This document shows positions 52,001-61,896 of a stretch of 64,000 nt of DNA, piece after piece. Each line of letters opens with the position of its first letter. Position 1 is the first letter of the stretch. The translations under genes were made by a program, and so were the position numbers. The notes below the pieces were generated by a model. That model ran no database searches. It was not told the origin of the DNA and worked only from the letters and a program-made list of their open reading frames with translations. The DNA is taken from the NCBI RefSeq assembly GCF_030812595.1, contig NZ_JAUSSZ010000010.1, forward strand, positions 1 to 64,000, written 5' to 3'. The DNA comes from Arthrobacter bambusae (GTDB taxonomy: Bacteria > Actinomycetota > Actinomycetes > Actinomycetales > Micrococcaceae).

Positions 52001-53981
52001 ATTCTTGGAGGGGAAGGCCGAGCATGTCCCTGGCGATTTCGTCCGCGTCGCGGAGCGTCCGTTGGCCGCTTCGGTAAATAGTGCCCTCGGCAGGCCGGGC
52101 CTCCGCGGCAATGGCCGTCCCCCATTGGGTGGAGGAAAGCTGGAGGCCAAGGGCGTACATCCCCGGGGTTACGGAACCGTTGGCGCCAACCAGCCGGTAG
52201 GGGTGCGGCTGGACATCCAAACCGGAGGTCTGCACCGGCATACCTTCTGCGGTCATCATGACCTTGGGCCGCGCCAACCCGTCGAGGAGCAGCTGCAGCA
52301 GCAACGGAGAAACGCTCATGCCTACCCGGTTCGCTGGGGACATGGCCTCTATCAGCGTCCTGGCTTCCGCGGCGTCGCCGTGCACCCACGGAGACACAGC
52401 CCGGAAGACGCGTTTGGAGCGATCCGCGCTGAATCGCGGATCCGGGCCCACGAAACTTACGACGCCGGCACGCGCCAAAGCGGCCAACTGTTCGGCGCGC
52501 AGGGCCGGAGGACCGCTGGCTAGTCCCTCGACGAAGGATTCGAACCATCCCCGCAGCTCGCCCACCCACGATTCGTCCGTGATGCCGCCGTCGGCCACCG
52601 CGCTTTTGAGGATCGCCCGTCCAGCGTGCAAAGCACCGATGGCCATCTTCACGGGGTCGGTTTCTCCGAGTGCGGAGCGGCGGGCGTCGTCGTCCAGATA
52701 GTCCACGACGGCGGCGTCGAGCTCCTTCCTGGACGCGAAGGAACGCCCGGCCAAGGGCGCCGCGAGGCCCAGCAGGTCAAGGCGGCGCGATGCTGCAACG
52801 TGGTTTGAGACCAACTCCCCCACCTGATTTTCCCATCGGCTGGTGGCATGCGCGTGTGGCTGCAGCAAATCGTCGAGGGCAGCCAGGAATTCCGTCGCAT
52901 CCGACACGGCGACGGGTTCCGCCACCACCAGCGTTGAGTAGTAGGCCCACAGGGCGTCCCGGTACAGGAGGGGCCAAAGATCGTGGTCGAAGCCAGGCTG
53001 GATTCCCGCCACGGCGAAGCGTTCCACTGCGTCCTCAGTCAGATACCGCAAGCGCACCGACTTGGGATAGTAACCGTCCAGCCCGGCCTTGGCCCGGTAC
53101 GGAGTGCCACGCCTGGATGCCGCGATGATCTTCGGTTCCCGGCCCGAAGGCAGGTACCTGAGCTTCCCTTGGAGCCGGTCCCCGGCCGGCACGAATTGTC
53201 CCCCGCGGCCCTCAGTCAACTGGCCCATGACGTCGAAGAAGTTCAGTCCCATTCCGCGTACCAGGACCGTCTCGCCGTCCGGGACCAGGGACCAGTCGAC
53301 GTCGGCAGGAGCGGCTGGCGGCACGTACAGCAGACCGAGGTCCGCGGCAACCTCGCTGAATGAACGCTGCTCGGGGTTGAGGCGTGATTCGAGGTGGCCC
53401 AGCGCGAGGACGAGGGAGTCCACTGTGAGCCGTCCGCCGTCGTCGAGTTCGACGTCGAACCCCCCGTGCGCTTCCCCGCCCGGGCCGGCTGGCAAGGGAT
53501 GCGCGGCCACGGCGTTTGCCCGGTGGAACGCGATCTCGACGCCTGCCGGGACGCGGTCCAGCAGTTCCTCCAGCGTGGAGCGCAGATACCGCCCGTAAAG
53601 GGCACGGCTGGGAAAGTCGTGGGAGGCGAGCGCGGCAAGTTCGGCCCGTTCCTCAGGGCTCAGGCCAGGCGCGCCGCCGGACCGTTGTTCCGCCCGCCAC
53701 TGCTCAAAAGAGCCCCCGGCCAAGGGTGGCGCGAGCCGCTCGTCTTCGGGGATCAGTGTGGGGTAGAACGACTGCGTGTTCATGAGGTACAGCCGGGACT
53801 GCCCGGGCTGCCAGACGTGCCCTGGACCGGCGGGATAGGGGTCCACGACGTCGATATGCAGGGAACGCGATTGGTTTTCCGTCGCAGCCCAATTGGCGAG
53901 CAAACGCTCCAGCACACTGGTGCCGCGGGGGCCTGCCCCGATCAGCCCGACCCGAATGTTCTGCGATTTACCCACGCCCAA
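51999..53981 (-). CDS. Large FAD/NAD(P)-binding protein
   Basis: 660 residues. The N-terminal dinucleotide-binding motif VGLIGAGPRGTSVLERLL is followed by DVVDPYPAGPGHVW, then a long region with LVRGMGLNFFDVMGQL and VLALGHLES. It matches the actinobacterial FAD-NAD(P)-binding family whose role is undetermined; it is unlike the usual monooxygenases in length. Its stop codon is inside the last unit of the palindrome array. It is divergent from the S9 peptidase gene. Confidence 0.8.
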   Translation of the reverse strand: MGVGKSQNIRVGLIGAGPRGTSVLERLLANWAATENQSRSLHIDVVDPYPAGPGHVWQPGQSRLYLMNTQSFYPTLIPEDERLAPPLAGGSFEQWRAEQRSGGAPGLSPEERAELAALASHDFPSRALYGRYLRSTLEELLDRVPAGVEIAFHRANAVAAHPLPAGPGGEAHGGFDVELDDGGRLTVDSLVLALGHLESRLNPEQRSFSEVAADLGLLYVPPAAPADVDWSLVPDGETVLVRGMGLNFFDVMGQLTEGRGGQFVPAGDRLQGKLRYLPSGREPKIIAASRRGTPYRAKAGLDGYYPKSVRLRYLTEDAVERFAVAGIQPGFDHDLWPLLYRDALWAYYSTLVVAEPVAVSDATEFLAALDDLLQPHAHATSRWENQVGELVSNHVAASRRLDLLGLAAPLAGRSFASRKELDAAVVDYLDDDARRSALGETDPVKMAIGALHAGRAILKSAVADGGITDESWVGELRGWFESFVEGLASGPPALRAEQLAALARAGVVSFVGPDPRFSADRSKRVFRAVSPWVHGDAAEARTLIEAMSPANRVGMSVSPLLLQLLLDGLARPKVMMTAEGMPVQTSGLDVQPHPYRLVGANGSVTPGMYALGLQLSSTQWGTAIAAEARPAEGTIYRSGQRTLRDADEIARDMLGLPLQE

Positions 53982-54034
53982 GCCTAACTTCTTATGACTT
54001 GCTTCCTGCTCAGACAGTCACTCTAGGATGAGGG

Positions 54035-56296
54035 ATGACCACCACAGCAGCTGATCAAGCGCCCGCGCCCGACAACGAAACTGCCCAGGGAACCGCAACC
54101 GCCCCCGAACCTGTCGACGAGAATATCTGGCTCGAAGACATTCACGGCGAGGAACAGCTGGCCTGGGTGCGGGAGCAAAATGCCCGCACCGAAGACTTGC
54201 TCGACGACGGCGAGTACGCCGCCTTGGAAGCCGGAATCCTGGAGGTTCTGGACTCCACGGACAGGATCGCCATGGTCAACAAGCGCGGCGAGCACTACTA
54301 CAACTTCTGGAAAGACCAGCAGAACCCCAAGGGACTCTGGCGCCGGACCACGTGGGAAAGCTACCTCAGCGAGGCGCCGGAGTGGGACGTACTGCTGGAT
54401 ATCGACGCCCTGGCCGCCGCCGAGGACGAAGAATGGGTTTTCCACGGGGCCAACTTCCTGCGTCCTGCTGAAGGGGAACCGCACCGCCTCGCCATCATCG
54501 CCCTGTCCCCCGACGGCGGTGACGCCAACCGCCATCGAGAGTTCGACGTCGAGACCCGCACCTTCGTGGACCCGGCCGCGGGCGGCTTCGACCTTCCGAC
54601 CGCGAAGGGCAACGTGAGTTGGCTCGACGCCGACACCCTACTCGTCGCCACGACCGCCGACGGCCTGCCGAAAACCAGCTCGTCCTATTCGCGCACGGGG
54701 GTGAAGCTTCGCCGCGGCCAAAGCCTGGCTGAAGCCGAGCGGATCTTCGAGATCCCCGAAGACCACATGATGGCACTCGTCGCGCACGACTCGACGCCTG
54801 GATTCGAGCGCACCTTCGCCGTGGACTGGATCGACTTCTTCAACCGGACCACCTCGGTGCTGCGCGACGACGCGTGGCTCGCCATCGATGTCCCCACCGA
54901 CGTCAACCTGAGTTCCCACCGCGAATGGCTCATGTTCCGTCCGCGGCAGGACTGGAACGTGGGTGGAACCAGCTATCCCGCCGGTTCTCTACTGGCTGCC
55001 GACTTCGAGGGCTATCTGTCCGGAGCACGCGAGTTCACGGTGCTTTTCACCCCGGATGAGCACACGTCCCTCCAGTCGTGGAGTTGGACCCGGGACTACC
55101 TCCTCCTGAACCTGCTGCACGATGTTTCTTCCGAAATCAGGGTTCTCGACCCAGCCCGCAAGGACTCGACCGGCGGGTGGTCCTCGACTTTGTTGGATGC
55201 GTGCCCGCCTCTGCACGATGTGAACGCCTACGCCGTCGACGACGAGGACGAAGCGGAAGGCGACGACGCCGGCAACGACTACTGGCTCGTCGCTACGGGA
55301 TTCACCACCCCCACGACGCTCATGCGGGGCACCTTGTCCCGCGGGATCTCCGGCTACACCCTCGGTGCAGGCCACGACGGCGGGGTGTCCAGTACGCACT
55401 CCGTGGTGAAGTCCTCGCCATCGTTCTTCAACGAGGCGGACTACGAGGTCCAGCAGCACTTCGCCACCTCGGCAGACGGCACACGCGTGCCCTATTTCCA
55501 GGTGGCCTCCAAAGATCTGGACCTCGACGGCGAGAACCCCACACAGCTCTCGGGCTACGGCGGGTTCGAGGTTTCAAGGACCCCGGCCTACAGCGGAGCC
55601 ATCGGGCGCGCCTGGCTGGAGCGCCGGAGCGAAAGCATCGCGTCCGACGACGGCTCGGCACCGCACTCACGCGGCGGCGTCTACGTCGTGGCCAACATCC
55701 GCGGCGGCGGCGAGTACGGTCCCGCTTGGCACCGCGCGGCCGTGCAAGCAAATCGCCACCGTGCTTTCGAAGACTTCGCCGCCGTGGCGCAGCACCTCAT
55801 TTCGCGGGGCGTGACCAGTCCGCGCCGGCTCGGCTGCGTAGGCGGCTCCAACGGCGGACTGCTGGTGGGCAACATGCTGACGCGGTACCCGGAGTTGTTC
55901 GGAGCGATCTCCTGCGGCGTCCCGTTGCTGGACATGCGCCGGTACACCAAGCTTTCAGCCGGCTACTCGTGGATTGCGGAGTACGGCGATCCCGACGTCC
56001 CGAACCAGTGGGAGTACATCCGCACCTTCTCGCCCTACCACCTGCTGCACGACGGAGTGGAGTACCCGGAGACGTTCATCTGGACGGCCACCTCCGATGA
56101 CCGCGTGGGCCCGGTCCAGGCGCGGAAGATGGCCGCCCGGATGCAGGCGATGGGTATCCGGAACGTGTGGTTCCACGAAGCACTTGAAGGCGGTCACGCG
56201 GGAGCATCGGACAACCGCCAGGCGGCCTCACTCCAAGCCCGCAGCCAGCATTTCCTATGGCGGGCGCTTGCGGGCAAGGAGGGCTCGGGGCACTAG
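54035..56296 (+). CDS. S9-family serine peptidase (prolyl oligopeptidase type)
   Basis: 753 residues. An N-terminal beta-propeller (about 80-470) gates a C-terminal alpha/beta-hydrolase. The nucleophile is Ser605 in GGSNGGLLVG; the Asp is in the TSDDRVGP region and the His is in EGGHAG. Members cleave short peptides after proline or act as oligopeptidases. No signal peptide is seen, so it is cytoplasmic. TAGGAT ends 5 bases before the ATG, which suggests a leaderless transcript, with TTGCTT 19 bases upstream. Confidence 0.9.
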   Translation: MTTTAADQAPAPDNETAQGTATAPEPVDENIWLEDIHGEEQLAWVREQNARTEDLLDDGEYAALEAGILEVLDSTDRIAMVNKRGEHYYNFWKDQQNPKGLWRRTTWESYLSEAPEWDVLLDIDALAAAEDEEWVFHGANFLRPAEGEPHRLAIIALSPDGGDANRHREFDVETRTFVDPAAGGFDLPTAKGNVSWLDADTLLVATTADGLPKTSSSYSRTGVKLRRGQSLAEAERIFEIPEDHMMALVAHDSTPGFERTFAVDWIDFFNRTTSVLRDDAWLAIDVPTDVNLSSHREWLMFRPRQDWNVGGTSYPAGSLLAADFEGYLSGAREFTVLFTPDEHTSLQSWSWTRDYLLLNLLHDVSSEIRVLDPARKDSTGGWSSTLLDACPPLHDVNAYAVDDEDEAEGDDAGNDYWLVATGFTTPTTLMRGTLSRGISGYTLGAGHDGGVSSTHSVVKSSPSFFNEADYEVQQHFATSADGTRVPYFQVASKDLDLDGENPTQLSGYGGFEVSRTPAYSGAIGRAWLERRSESIASDDGSAPHSRGGVYVVANIRGGGEYGPAWHRAAVQANRHRAFEDFAAVAQHLISRGVTSPRRLGCVGGSNGGLLVGNMLTRYPELFGAISCGVPLLDMRRYTKLSAGYSWIAEYGDPDVPNQWEYIRTFSPYHLLHDGVEYPETFIWTATSDDRVGPVQARKMAARMQAMGIRNVWFHEALEGGHAGASDNRQAASLQARSQHFLWRALAGKEGSGH

Positions 56297-56313
56297 AGCC
56301 CTGGACGAGCGGA

Positions 56314-56425
56314 GCGCCCCACGGCGGCCCGCGCCAGGTCTGGCAGGCAGCGGCGCGGCGCCCGACGGCGGCCCGCGTCAGGTCTGACCCGCCGTGGCGC
56401 GGCGCCCGACGGCGGCCCGCGTCCC
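56314..56425. repeat. GC-rich tandem repeat, 44-bp period
   Basis: GCGCCC(C/G)ACGGCGGCCCGCG starts at 56314, 56358 and 56402, each 44 bases after the last, giving about 2.6 units. It lies between the peptidase stop codon and tRNA-Ser. Confidence 0.85.
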
Positions 56426-56479
56426 CGTTTTGCGCTGGGTGCCCAGTTCTGCGTATCCTTGGTTGGCTAGCAATAGCAA

Positions 56480-56567
56480 CTGGAGACGTGCCAGAGCGGC
56501 CGAATGGGCTTCACTGCTAATGAAGTGTGGGGCACAACTCCACCGGGGGTTCAAATCCCCCCGTCTC
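56480..56567 (+). tRNA. tRNA-Ser (anticodon GCT)
   Basis: Class II tRNA of 88 bases. Acceptor GGAGACG/CGTCTCC, anticodon stem CTTCA/TGAAG with loop CTGCTAA (anticodon GCT), a long variable arm, and T arm GGGGG/CCCCC with TTCAAAT. CCA is not encoded. Confidence 0.95.
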
Positions 56568-56573
56568 CGCGTT

Positions 56574-56602
56574 TTGGCCCCGGTCCTTGGACCGGGGCCT
56601 TT
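56574..56602 (+). terminator. tRNA-Ser terminator
   Basis: GGCCCCGGTCC / GGACCGGGGCC stem with a 2-base loop followed by TTTTT, 7 bases after the tRNA. Confidence 0.9.
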
Positions 56603-56730
56603 TTGCGTTACAGGCCCCTTGCAGAATGACAAACAAGCGCCGGTTTCGGGGGCCGAGCGGCGGCGGACACGGTCTTCGACATTGCGCGGCCTCCCTCTGG
56701 CCCCGTAGCCTCACCCCGGCTCCGCCGTCT

Positions 56731-58164
56731 CTAGGATTTGCTCACAACGCTGCGGCTGACTTCAGCCCCGGCGTGCCGGTGCAGCGTGAGGCTGTCGACT
56801 GTGCTCAAGAGCATCGCAGCGGCCATGGCGAGGAACGCGCCACGGTAGGCCGCGGAAGGGCCGCCGCCGAAGAACGAGACATGGTCGAAGAGGCGCACGA
56901 AGAACGCCCCCACGGCAATGCCAGCCCCAGCAGCTAACTGCACGAGGGTGGCCGAAACAGCATTGGCCGAGGGAAGCTGCTCCGGAACGATGTCCGCATA
57001 CTGCACGGAGGCGTACGCCGAGAATCCGATCGAACGGAAGGCTCCGCTGGCCAACAGCAACACAAAAATCAACGGTTCCGGGGTCCCCGCGTTGAGCGCG
57101 GCACAAGCGGCAAAAGTGACAGCCGAGGCAAAAGAGGCGAAGACCAACACGGGTTTGAAGCCAAACCGCCGGATGAGGGGCGTGGTAGCCGGCTTGATGC
57201 CGATGTTCCCGATGAAGACGGCCGCCACCATGGCCCCGGACTTGAGCGGATCCCACCCGAAACCGTTCTGGAACAGCAACGGAAGCAGAAAAGGCACCGA
57301 GCTGATGGTCAGCCGATAAACAAAACCTCCAGTGGAGGTAGCCCGGAACGTGCGGGTGGCGAAGACGCGAAGGTTGAAAAGCGGCGCCCTGGCCTTGAGC
57401 ATCCACCAGGCCGAACCCGCCAAAGCCAGTGCTCCGGCCAGCAGCAAACCGGCCGGAACCAGGCCAGCGCCACGGCCACCGAACCCTTCCAGACCGACAA
57501 CGAGGGACCCAACGCCTAACGTAATCAGCGTTAACCCGAGCCAGTCGAGGCGCCGGCCCGTGTCGCCTCCCGTACGGGGAACCAGTCTCAAGGCTGCGAT
57601 GAATGCCGCAAGTCCCAGCGGTACGTTGACCAGGAAGATCCAGTGCCAGGAAAGATAGGTGGTGAAAGCTCCGCCCACGAGAGGTGCCAAAACGGGTGCC
57701 AACAAGCCGGGCCACACAAGAAATGCCGTAGCTCGGAGGAGCTCCGATTTGGGGGTACCTCGCAGCACCACCAGGGTTCCAACGGGCACCATCATGGCCC
57801 CGCCGGCCCCCTGCGCCACGCGGCTCAGGGTCAGCCAGATGAGGTCCTGACTTACCGCGCACAGCAGCGATGCCACCGTGAACACTGCAATCGCCAGACA
57901 GAATATCCGACGTGCCCCGAAGCGTTCCGCTAGCCAACTGCTAAGCGGGATTCCCATGGCCACGGTCACCAGGTAGGCAGTCATCGTGACGTTGACATCA
58001 GCCGAAGCGACTCTGAAGTCGGCCGCGATGCTCGGCATGGCGGTGGTGAGGACCGTGCCGTCAAGGAACTCCATGAAGAAGGTGGCGGCAACCAGCAACG
58101 CGAGCCGCGGTTGCCATGTGGACGCTGTGGACCCGGACGGGACGTCCGGGGCTGCCCCGTTCAA
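56731..58164 (-). CDS. MFS exporter, DHA2 (EmrB/QacA) type
   Basis: Major facilitator drug:proton antiporter of 477 residues with about 14 membrane segments. Motif A-like WLAERFGARRIF and the early LDGTVLTTAMPSIAADF are typical of the DHA2 family. It probably exports a toxic small molecule; the substrate is unknown. The TTG start overlaps the recQ stop (TTGA), so the two are translationally coupled, although their roles are unrelated. Confidence 0.87.
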   Translation of the reverse strand: MNGAAPDVPSGSTASTWQPRLALLVAATFFMEFLDGTVLTTAMPSIAADFRVASADVNVTMTAYLVTVAMGIPLSSWLAERFGARRIFCLAIAVFTVASLLCAVSQDLIWLTLSRVAQGAGGAMMVPVGTLVVLRGTPKSELLRATAFLVWPGLLAPVLAPLVGGAFTTYLSWHWIFLVNVPLGLAAFIAALRLVPRTGGDTGRRLDWLGLTLITLGVGSLVVGLEGFGGRGAGLVPAGLLLAGALALAGSAWWMLKARAPLFNLRVFATRTFRATSTGGFVYRLTISSVPFLLPLLFQNGFGWDPLKSGAMVAAVFIGNIGIKPATTPLIRRFGFKPVLVFASFASAVTFAACAALNAGTPEPLIFVLLLASGAFRSIGFSAYASVQYADIVPEQLPSANAVSATLVQLAAGAGIAVGAFFVRLFDHVSFFGGGPSAAYRGAFLAMAAAMLLSTVDSLTLHRHAGAEVSRSVVSKS

Positions 58165-60329
58165 CCTGCTTGACCGAGGACTAGAGGCAACACCGAGCCC
58201 ACTCCGGCTTGCCTGAGCGCACGGCCGGCTACGGTCACAGTCCAGCGACTGTCCGCGAGGTCATCGACCAGGAGGATGCCTTGACCGTCCAGCGAGGCGA
58301 GGCTCTGTCCAAGTTCCGAGCCCACTACGAGGCGGTCCCAGACACCGGCCAGCCGGTATGCGCTGTTGCCACCCCTCCCGCCGGCGGGTCCGCCGTGCTG
58401 GAGTTGGAGGGGACCCAAATACGGCATCTGGCCGATCCCTGCTATGCCGCGGGCCAAGGATTCGACCAGCCGCGGCTTGTTCCTGGACGGGATGCTCACG
58501 ACGGCTGCCGGACGCCCTTGGCCGCTCCACCCGGCAGATCGGCCATCTCCGGCGGACCATTCACGCAGCACCTGCACACAGGCCTGCAGCATGGCGGGGT
58601 CGACTTCGCGGTCAGCCGCGCCCGCCGCGAACAGTTCGCGAAGGGCCCCTCCCCAGCCGAGATCGGTCAGGCGGGCCAGGACACGGCCTTCTGCCAGCAA
58701 CTCATCGGGCTTGATCTTGCCCTTCACCGCGACGCCCAGCCGGTCCATGCCGCTTGGCCACTGCAGCCGTGGTTCGAGCACGAGACCCGCGCGCCGGAGT
58801 GTTTGCCCTGCGGCGTCTGCGGCGGCTGCCGCCACGTCAGCCGCAAACCACTGGCCAGCGCAATTGTCGCAGCGACCGCACGCGGTGGCGGACTCGTCGT
58901 CCAGGACCGCGGTGATGTATTCCATGCGGCATCCGGCGGTGTCCTGGTAAATCACCATGGAGTCTTGTTCGTCCACCCGCGCTTCGGCAATGCGGGCATA
59001 GCGTTCGGCGTCGTAGATCCAAGGACGCCCGGTGGACCTCCAGCCGCCGCCAACGCGCTCCACTGCACCATCCACCGCAAGGACCTTCAACAGGAGTTCC
59101 AATGGCGTCCGGCGCAGGTCCACCCTCGCCTCGAGGGCAACGGTGGACAGGGCCGAGCCCGAATCGGCCAAGACCTCGAGGACGGCTGCGGCCTTCTCCT
59201 CCGAAGGCATGGAAGCGGTGGCAAAGTATTGCCAGATCTCGCGATCCTCGGATCCAGGCAGGAGGAGCACGTCGGCGTTTGCGGCGCCACGGCCCGCGCG
59301 GCCCACTTGTTGGTAGTAGGCCACCGGGGATGACGGGGCGCCAAGGTGGATGACGAAACCGAGATCCGGTTTATCGAAGCCCATGCCAAGCGCAGAGGTG
59401 GCCACGAGTGCCTTAACCTGGTTGTCCTTGAGAAGTTGCTCGGCCCGTTCGCGGTCCGCCGGGTCGGTGCGTCCTGTGTACGACAAGACGTCATGGCCCA
59501 CCTCGGAGAGAAGCCGGGCGGTGTCCTCCGCGGCGGAAACAGTCAGGGTGTAGATGATTCCGCTGCCTGGCATGTCCGCAAGATGGGTCAGCAACCAGCC
59601 GAGGCGATCCCGCGAGTCGGCAAGCTTGAGGACACCAAAGCGCAGGGACTCGCGGCCAAGCGCGCCGCGGATGGTGAGGACGCCGGCGCCGAGTTGTTCC
59701 TCGATGTCATGGACCACCCGGGAGTTGGCCGTAGCGGTGGTCGCCAGGACGGGGACGCTTCCCGGCAGTTGTTCGATGAGATCGGAGATGCGCCGGTAGT
59801 CGGGGCGGAAATCGTGGCCCCAGTCCGAAATGCAGTGTGCTTCGTCAATGACCAAGAGACCGGTACGTCGGATGAGCTCGGGAAGCTGGTTTTCCCGGAA
59901 CGCAGGATTGGTGAGCCGCTCCGGCGAAACCAGGAGGACATCCACCTCGTCAGCGGCCAGTTGCTCGCGGACGTTGTCCCACTCAAGCTGGTTGGCTGAG
60001 TTGATCGCCACGGCTCGCACGCCGGCACGTGCGGCTGCCGCTACTTGGTCCCGCATAAGTGCAAGCAGTGGCGAAACGATCAGCGTGGGTCCGGCTCCCC
60101 TGCGCCTCAGCAACAACGACGAGACGAAGTACACTGCCGATTTGCCCCAACCGGTCCGCTGTACCACCAAAGCGCGCCGTCCGGCGTCGACGAGTGCCTC
60201 GATCGCCTCATACTGGCCATCGTGGAATTGCGCCTCCGGGTTCCCCACAAGCTCCCGCAGAACCTCAAGGGCCTGCAGCCGGGTGGTTGATTGTTCTGCG
60301 AGGAGGGCTGCATCCGGGTTGTTGGGCAT
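58161..60329 (-). CDS. recQ: RecQ-family ATP-dependent DNA helicase
   Basis: 722 residues. Helicase motifs: RTGWGKSAVYF (Walker A), VIDEAHCISDWGHDFRPDYR (DEAH box), LATTATAN and QVGRAGRG. A cysteine set near the middle (GRCDNC) forms the RecQ zinc-binding part. The C-terminal 200 residues end with a DDLADSRWTVTVAGRALRQA region instead of a standard HRDC domain, a form seen in actinobacteria. It unwinds DNA in repair. The start is ATG 60329: GATACT lies 6 bases upstream and there is no ribosome-binding site. Confidence 0.85.
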   Translation of the reverse strand: MPNNPDAALLAEQSTTRLQALEVLRELVGNPEAQFHDGQYEAIEALVDAGRRALVVQRTGWGKSAVYFVSSLLLRRRGAGPTLIVSPLLALMRDQVAAAARAGVRAVAINSANQLEWDNVREQLAADEVDVLLVSPERLTNPAFRENQLPELIRRTGLLVIDEAHCISDWGHDFRPDYRRISDLIEQLPGSVPVLATTATANSRVVHDIEEQLGAGVLTIRGALGRESLRFGVLKLADSRDRLGWLLTHLADMPGSGIIYTLTVSAAEDTARLLSEVGHDVLSYTGRTDPADRERAEQLLKDNQVKALVATSALGMGFDKPDLGFVIHLGAPSSPVAYYQQVGRAGRGAANADVLLLPGSEDREIWQYFATASMPSEEKAAAVLEVLADSGSALSTVALEARVDLRRTPLELLLKVLAVDGAVERVGGGWRSTGRPWIYDAERYARIAEARVDEQDSMVIYQDTAGCRMEYITAVLDDESATACGRCDNCAGQWFAADVAAAAADAAGQTLRRAGLVLEPRLQWPSGMDRLGVAVKGKIKPDELLAEGRVLARLTDLGWGGALRELFAAGAADREVDPAMLQACVQVLREWSAGDGRSAGWSGQGRPAAVVSIPSRNKPRLVESLARGIAGIGQMPYLGPLQLQHGGPAGGRGGNSAYRLAGVWDRLVVGSELGQSLASLDGQGILLVDDLADSRWTVTVAGRALRQAGVGSVLPLVLGQAG

Positions 60330-60440
60330 GGTTTCAGTATCCCAGCACCCGCAGACAGCAAGCACCCGCGGCTTCATCTATGTGGACAAACGTTTTCCGC
60401 CTTGAGGAAGCCCCGGCCTAGTGTCGACCGCGCTCCACAG

Positions 60441-60446
60441 TAAGAT
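60441..60446 (+). promoter_or_regulatory. -10 box of the phosphomannomutase gene
   Basis: TAAGAT, 7 bases before the GTG at 60454, with no Shine-Dalgarno in between. No clear -35 box. Confidence 0.4.
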
Positions 60447-60453
60447 TGAGCGC

Positions 60454-61872
60454 GTGACTAGCGAGCAGAACAAGACATTCGACCTCTCGGCGTCCTTCAA
60501 GGCCTATGACGTCCGGGGAATCGTCGGCGAATCCATCACGGCCCACATCGTGGAGTCTGTCGGCGCGGCGTTCGTCGACACCCTCGGCCTTGCGGGTGAG
60601 ACGGTGCTGGTGGGCGGAGACATGCGCCCGTCATCTCCCGAATTCATCAAGGCATTCGCCGACGGCGCCGCCCGCCGCGGCGCCAATGTCCAGCTCCTGG
60701 ACCTCATCTCCACTGATGAGCTCTATTACGCTTGCGGTGCGCTCAACGCGGCCGGTGCCACGTTCACCGCGAGCCACAACCCGGCCGAATACAACGGCAT
60801 CAAGATGGCCAAGGCCGGCGCTCAGCCGATCTCGTCCGAGACTGGCCTCAAGGAAATCCAGGCACTCGCGGAGGAGTACCTGAACCAGGGCAGTATCCCG
60901 GCTGCGGCGTCCCAAGGCGTGATCAGCTCCCGCGATGTCTTGAAGGAGTACTCGGAGTACCTTCGCAGCTTGGTTGACCTCAAGGGCTCCCGTCCGTTGA
61001 AGATCGTGGTCGACGCCGGCAATGGCATGGCCGGACTGACCACTCCCGCAGTGCTTGGTGACCAGTTGCTTCCTGCCCTGCCGTTCGAGATTGTCCCCTT
61101 GTACTTCGAGCTGGACGGCTCCTTCCCGAACCACCCGGCCAACCCGCTTGAGCCCGAAAACCTGCGCGATCTGCAAGCCGCAGTCATCGAGCACGGTGCC
61201 GATATCGGCCTGGCGTTCGACGGCGACGCCGACCGTTGCTTTGTGATCGATGAGAAGGGCGAACCGGTGTCTCCGTCCGCGATCACCGGGATGGTCGCTC
61301 GCCGGGAAATCGCCCGTGCACGGGCCGCGGGTGAAGAGACCCCCGTGATCATCCACAACCTGCTGACCTCGCGGGCCGTCCCGGAGCTCGTGGCGACGGA
61401 TGGTGGCAGGGCCGTGCGCACGCGTGTGGGCCACTCGTTCATCAAGGCTGTCATGGCCGAGGAAGGAGCCGTCTTCGGCGGCGAGCACTCCGCGCACTTC
61501 TACTTCCGCGATTTTTGGAACGCGGACACCGGCATGCTGGCAGCCATGCATGTCCTGGCGGCATTGGGCGAGCAAGACGGCCCGTTGTCAGAGCTTGGCC
61601 GCCAGTACGAGCCTTACGTCTCTTCCGGTGAGATCAATTCCGAAATCGAAGACAAGGCGGGAGCCATCGAGCGGGTCCGCGTCGATTTTGACGGCGAAGA
61701 CGTCGAGGTGGACACCATGGACGGCAGCACCTTCACCTCGAAGGATGGCAGCTGGTGGTTCAATCTTCGTCCGTCCAACACGGAGCCGTTCCTGCGCCTG
61801 AACGCAGAGGCGAAGGACGTTGCCACCATGGAAAAGGTGCGCGATCGCGTCCTCGCGCTGGTCCGGTCCTAG
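60454..61872 (+). CDS. manB: Phosphomannomutase/phosphoglucomutase
   Basis: Alpha-D-phosphohexomutase of 472 residues, interconverting mannose- or glucose-6-phosphate and the 1-phosphates. The active-site Ser107 (TASHNPAEYNGIK), the metal loop FDGDADR (from Asp256) and the phosphate-binding RPSNTEPFLR are all present. The product supports GDP-mannose and cell-wall glycans. The start is GTG 60454 from the leaderless-type -10; the frame is open to 60421. The next gene starts 24 bases after its stop. Confidence 0.92.
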   Translation: MTSEQNKTFDLSASFKAYDVRGIVGESITAHIVESVGAAFVDTLGLAGETVLVGGDMRPSSPEFIKAFADGAARRGANVQLLDLISTDELYYACGALNAAGATFTASHNPAEYNGIKMAKAGAQPISSETGLKEIQALAEEYLNQGSIPAAASQGVISSRDVLKEYSEYLRSLVDLKGSRPLKIVVDAGNGMAGLTTPAVLGDQLLPALPFEIVPLYFELDGSFPNHPANPLEPENLRDLQAAVIEHGADIGLAFDGDADRCFVIDEKGEPVSPSAITGMVARREIARARAAGEETPVIIHNLLTSRAVPELVATDGGRAVRTRVGHSFIKAVMAEEGAVFGGEHSAHFYFRDFWNADTGMLAAMHVLAALGEQDGPLSELGRQYEPYVSSGEINSEIEDKAGAIERVRVDFDGEDVEVDTMDGSTFTSKDGSWWFNLRPSNTEPFLRLNAEAKDVATMEKVRDRVLALVRS

Positions 61873-61896
61873 CTGGCAGCGCCGAAGGCGAGCAAC

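Noticed and set aside
51451-52569. Open frames through the GCATGC array (several on both strands)
   Set aside because: They arise from the repeat itself and give repetitive peptides in every frame, with no start signals.
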